A stretch of 64,000 nt of DNA, from positions 5,456,001-5,520,000 of the forward strand of contig JARWIR010000008.1 in the NCBI GenBank assembly GCA_029959085.1, given 5' to 3'. This DNA is from Nemophila menziesii (taxonomy: Eukaryota; Streptophyta; Magnoliopsida; Boraginales; Hydrophyllaceae). The notes beneath the pieces were generated by a model. It saw only the letters and a list, made by a program, of their open reading frames with translations. It was not told the origin of the DNA and made no database searches. The stretch's first letter is position 1; each line of letters begins with the position of its first letter. Both the position numbers and the translations under genes were made by a program. Shown one piece after another: positions 60,179-64,000 of this stretch.

Positions 60179-60611
60179 TCAAACAGAAACTTAGACTTTA
60201 AAGCCATTATGAATTACTCAAAATCTTTTCTTGAAGACAAGTGACAAGTGTCTACTCGAACATCGTCCCAATCTTTCACGTGCTTGAGCAAGTCAGTATC
60301 AATCACCATAAAATAACTTTGAGAACCTCTTCCCGTTATGCCCTATTTAGGCACAAATACCACGTGGTGGACAAAAGTACAAAACAGAGCGAAGTAAACC
60401 TTCTAACACATATATAATTCTGTAAATATTCTTTAAGTAATCTAACCCAAGAAAATATTCAAAAAAAAAACCCATTAAAATTAAGGGAAAAACGGAAAAC
60501 TCACATCCATCACTTACAGTTCTTTTCCTATACATTACAACACGAATATAACTCAAGTTTAATGATAATGATGTTAACAAAAGATTGCCAAATAAAGAAG
60601 AAGATAAAAAA
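60179..60611. other. 3' flank of the zinc-finger gene
   Basis: AT-rich. Probably contains the 3' UTR of the minus-strand gene ending at 60612. No separate gene is recognised. Confidence 0.4.
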
Positions 60612-61334
60612 TCAAAGTTTCAAGTTTAAATCCGGCAACAATGTTGACTGGGTAGTCCTAGAAGGTGGAGCCATTGCTACAAAGTTTATGTTGGAAGTTT
60701 GGCCTATTTCAGTACCAGGATGATGAGTAATGACTCCATGATCGGTTTGCCTGAAGCTACCAGGCCAGAACACCTGTACTTCATCATCTTCAACAAATAT
60801 TGGCAAGCCGAAGTAACTTTGTTCAAATCTTGCTCCCCCTCTTATCCCATGGAAAGATGTGTCTGGTTGTATACTTCTTTGGTGCACCGAGCTATGAGCT
60901 TCAAGTCCTAAAGACCGATATGCCGATCCATGAAGAGGAAGAGACGCTAAGCTTGCGTACCTATCGGATAGCATACCCATCCGCATCGCCCTCTTGGCAA
61001 GTGTTCGCTCTCTCTTGTGAGCGTTTTGATGACCTCCCAAAGCCTGCGAACTATAAAATTTACGCCTGCAATAGTTGCAAGAGAAGACCCTGGCGGCTGT
61101 CGCTGGTGGTGCCGGTGGTGGTGGAATATCAGCAGCTGCCGCTACTTCGTTGTTACCGTTCAACTCAGAATCACTGGAATTGAAGCCAAGTGTTAAGTCA
61201 AGAGTAAGGGGTGACTCGATGTGATTTGTTAGGGAAGATGAAGTTTTAGTGCTGTCCCTAGATATGTTGGAGGCCATGGGGCTACTAACTTCAGACTCAT
61301 CTTCAGATTCAAGATTGAATTTTGGAGACTTCAT
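60612..61334 (-). CDS. C2H2 zinc-finger protein with two EAR motifs (ZFP3/ZFP4-like)
   Basis: Single-exon gene, 240 aa, starting at the ATG at 61334. It has an acidic/serine-rich N-terminus, then TLDLTLGF (EAR-like), a proline/alanine stretch, and one plant-type finger, FSCNYCRRKFYSSQALGGHQ then NAHKRER, with the QALGGH signature. The C-terminus ends LLPDLNLKL, a second EAR motif (DLNLxL). This layout is that of the Arabidopsis ZFP1/ZFP3/ZFP4 group of nuclear transcriptional repressors, some linked to ABA and light responses. The length is close to the family (about 230-260 aa). The exact orthologue is not determined. Confidence 0.9.
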   Translation of the reverse strand: MKSPKFNLESEDESEVSSPMASNISRDSTKTSSSLTNHIESPLTLDLTLGFNSSDSELNGNNEVAAAADIPPPPAPPATAARVFSCNYCRRKFYSSQALGGHQNAHKRERTLAKRAMRMGMLSDRYASLASLPLHGSAYRSLGLEAHSSVHQRSIQPDTSFHGIRGGARFEQSYFGLPIFVEDDEVQVFWPGSFRQTDHGVITHHPGTEIGQTSNINFVAMAPPSRTTQSTLLPDLNLKL

Positions 61335-62454
61335 TTTAATGGAATGAATTTGAGATTTTTAGTTCTCTTAGTATGAATCAAGTGTATTACCTATAAAATT
61401 GATCTCTATGATTACCAAAATTACCTGCAATTCAAATTCCAATTAGAGATCACAAAAAACATCATCAAAGTGATTTTCTCTTATCAAATTTTACCTATAG
61501 TATGAGTAAGAGACACTAGTCACGAGATGAGCTCTATTTCCAGAAAACCGAAAGCTAACAACTATATATATTATATATGACCATTTATTTATCCTTAGCT
61601 TAGCTCTACAAAGATGATCTATCTATAAACAAAGGATTCAGAACATCAAAAGAAAACTAGCTAAAAGTAATTTTGAATATAATCATTTTCCAACACTAAG
61701 AAAATATCTATTTTTAGTCTATATTAATCGTGAAAAACCATCACCAGATTCAACTAAGTTCTCACTCTATGAATTAGCAAACAAAAAGCACTTGAAAGGA
61801 ACCACTGAAAGCCAAAAAGTCCAAGTACAAATCAAAACCTAAGTGAAAGATAAAATTTAAGAATTTTGCATACCTTGGTATTTTGGAAACAAACTGACAA
61901 GTCTCATACAGCTTCACTGATGACAAGACTGACTTGTGTGTCTTTCTAGATTTTACCAAATATGGTGAGTAAAGGAGAATGGAGATAAGACCATGAGAGA
62001 TGGAGAGAGATAGAGATAGAGAGACTATGTTTGTTGGGGGTCTTCAACTAGTACTATACTCACACTATAATCTATGAAGAAGAGAAAAGCCATATAAGGA
62101 ATTCAATAATAATAGATAATAATACTCTAGACTAGTATAATAAAGACAGACTGAGAGACAAGGGAAGTGTACTAACTGTTAACTTTGAGCCCCCACCTAG
62201 ACACAAATGAGTGTTCTCTACTGTATTCCTCTCATCTAGATCCTCCACCCACCACCTCAAAAAAATTCTGAGGATTTTTTTCTTAATTAGAGTCCAATGG
62301 ATGATAGAGTATAATAATTTTTATGATTGATAAAATTAATTTATTGATACATCCTTACAAATAAGTGATATAATTAAATTAAATATATAAATTAAAAAAA
62401 ATTTAATTGAAAAAACAAAAATAATAATTTATGTTGTTTAGGATGATGTCTTTT
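61335..62454 (-). other. 5' UTR and promoter region of the zinc-finger gene
   Basis: Two splice-like words on the minus strand (ccaag|gtatgc near 61872 and gcag|gtaatt near 61425) suggest a spliced 5' UTR, as seen in related genes, but the exact exons are not resolved. gagagaga and agagatagagata runs at 62000-62025 look like plant 5'-UTR pyrimidine/purine tracts. From about 62280 the DNA is AT-rich spacer. Confidence 0.4.
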
Positions 62455-63253
62455 CTTTATTTTCTTTCAGTTTTATTATGAAAATGAGCTAAATTATAGT
62501 ACTTGAGAATAAATCCCTAATTTCTTTATTTGATGTTTTCTGAATTTGGGATTCAATTATTTAATTTAAACTCATTATTTTGTGTTGACTATTATCTTAA
62601 TTTTATTTAATATTTTTGAAGTTATAAATCAAGAATAGGTTATAGTATTTAGGCTATTCACTTTAGTGGCGAAGTGATCATCTTGAAGGGGGGGGTTTAA
62701 TTACGGACCTAGGTAATAGACGCGTTGTGTTCGTCAATGATCCTGACGGGCTTGGCTAACCACATAACCAATGAAGTAAAAGACTTAACCATTCAAAAAT
62801 AGATATAATCTCCCTGACGGGGTTTGTAGTACCGAAGGAGAGCTCCTAAGTTCACCTTGACGGGGTTTAGGAGATATTAGAGTCCCGACTAGCACAATAA
62901 TACCAGTTTAACCCTTAAACAGAAGCATTGATTATAGAGATTTTGGTGAAAACCTTGCGAGACTCAAGTACCTCTCTCATCCTTGCGTCCAATATAATTT
63001 ACTTGCATTATTTCTTTTCAGTTAATCATTCAATACTTTATTTTATCGCATCATTCGTTCATAATCAAAACTAAAGAAAAACATTATCATTTTACTTTTC
63101 TGTTTTAGCAATTAATTCTACTATTCCTATTAATACCAGTGTTATAACTATCCGTCCCTGAGAACGAAATCCATACTATTTACACATTACTTGGAATGAC
63201 CTGTGCACTTACGGGTAGTGTCCCTCTCATTTAGGGTGGTGATTTTATTACAC
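62455..63253 (+). repeat. 3' part of an Athila-like LTR
   Basis: Parallel to 17640-18486: agtacttgagaat, atttaggctattc, ctgacggggtttgtagtacc, ccgtccctgagaacga, and the end cacttacgggtagtgtccct. The LTR 5' half is missing. Its outer boundary near 62455 is set only by loss of similarity. Confidence 0.75.
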
Positions 63254-64000
63254 ACCAGGATACACCACTCCACCATTCCCCTCACGGGTTCATAAGAAAG
63301 ATGATGAGAAAGACTTTCAAAAATTTATGATTGCAATCCGTAAGCTCAACATCAACTTACCATTTTTGGATGCCATCAAGAAAATGCCTAAGTATTCAAT
63401 TTTTTTGAAAGATGTGTAATCCAACACACAAAAATATTTTGAGGGAGAAATGGTAGGTTTTACAGAAGAGTGTAGCGCGATTTTCCAAAGAAAGTTGCCA
63501 CCTAATTTGGTGAGGAGTGGCATGGAAGAGCTTTGTGTGATCTGGGTGTGAGTATTAATATTATGCCTAGATCAGTTTTTGAGAAGTTGAAGATATGAAT
63601 AGAAAGTCCAACCACCGTACTCTTGCAAATGGCTGATAAATCCCTCGCTCCTTCTTATGGAAAGGTGGAAGATGTCCTCGTGAAGGCATGTAGTTTTATT
63701 TTTCCATGTGATTTCCTTATATTTGACTACGACGCAGATATGAATGTCCATATTATTTTGGGAAGACCATCTCTAGCCCCGTGGCGTACTCTTAGTGATG
63801 TAGAAAATGGAGAACTGATCATACGTGTTCAAAACGAGGAGGTAAGGTTCAACGTGTTTAGGGCAATTAAGTTTCCTGATTCGAGGGACGACTGTTTCTG
63901 GGTGCATGCAATTGATCGTGCCACTCAAGAGATATTTGATGAAATGAATTTTGATGATGTCTTTCAGGCTGCCCTAACACTTGACCTACCTGAAATGGTG
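63254..64000 (+). pseudogene. Athila-like gag C-terminus and protease fused to an LTR
   Basis: From 63271 the plus strand reads PPFPSRVHKKDDEKDFQKFM, AIRKLNINLPFLDAIKKMPK, a stop, EECSAIFQRKLPPNL and, after frame changes, ALCDLGVSINIMPRSVFEKL (63526-63585; protease, with GVS in place of the usual GAS), DKSLAPSYGKVEDVLVKACS and NVHIILGRPSLAPWRTLSDV. The PBS, leader and most of gag that should follow an LTR are absent. It continues past the window end. Confidence 0.85.

Overview
This window is nuclear DNA from a flowering plant, most likely a eudicot. The evidence is spliced genes with short AT-rich introns, plant-only gene families (F-box/FBD, OBERON-type PHD, EAR-motif C2H2 zinc fingers, plant mobile domain), Athila-type Ty3/gypsy retrotransposons whose primer-binding sites match plant tRNA-Asp, L1-type LINEs and Mutator/hAT-like small elements. 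I cannot name the species. There are no operons, CRISPR arrays, rRNA or tRNA genes that I can see.

Region 1 (1-15005) is made of decayed minus-strand gypsy elements and a 4.7-4.8 kb segmental duplication (3202-7977 and 10338-15005). Each duplicated unit carries a gag remnant, a primer-binding site, an LTR and a two-exon gene for a small C2H2 zinc-finger protein ending in an EAR repression motif. Both gene copies look intact. Region 2 (15069-29836) is a nest of one Athila-like family. It holds a plus-strand LTR-gag-LTR derivative that meets head-on a nearly complete minus-strand element (LTR, PBS, gag, protease, RT, RNase H, integrase, extra env-position ORF, truncated 3' LTR). The minus element has an unusual array of GC-rich palindromes around its extra ORF. 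Region 3 (29837-36845) contains fragments of a plant-mobile-domain gene and of a possible Mu-like transposase, plus a compact LTR-gag-LTR element with very similar LTRs.

Region 4 (36846-51500) is the most gene-like part. It has an F-box/FBD gene on the plus strand whose start codon probably lies on a 4-nt coding exon end, a PRP4-like WD40 pseudogene, two LINE fragments, a GC-rich transcribed-looking tract, and an OBERON3/TITANIA1-like PHD gene on the minus strand. Region 5 (51500-60179) carries small DNA transposons with readable target-site duplications: a 468-bp element with 8-bp TSD, a 192-bp palindromic MITE with 9-bp TSD nested in a longer inverted-repeat element, and a 1.7-kb long-TIR element with a perfect 9-bp TSD. 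Region 6 (60180-64000) holds a single-exon ZFP3/ZFP4-like C2H2 repressor gene and, at the right edge, another rearranged Athila LTR fused directly to gag-protease.

Five protein-coding genes look functional: two duplicated small C2H2-EAR genes, the F-box/FBD gene, the OBERON-like gene and the ZFP-like gene. They do not form an obvious pathway, although four of the five are putative regulators of transcription or chromatin. Most of the rest is transposon-derived. I found no clearly new biological system. The most unusual signals are the GGGTTCCCGG palindrome array, the duplicated zinc-finger unit and the repeated formation of gag-only retroelement derivatives through short-homology deletions.
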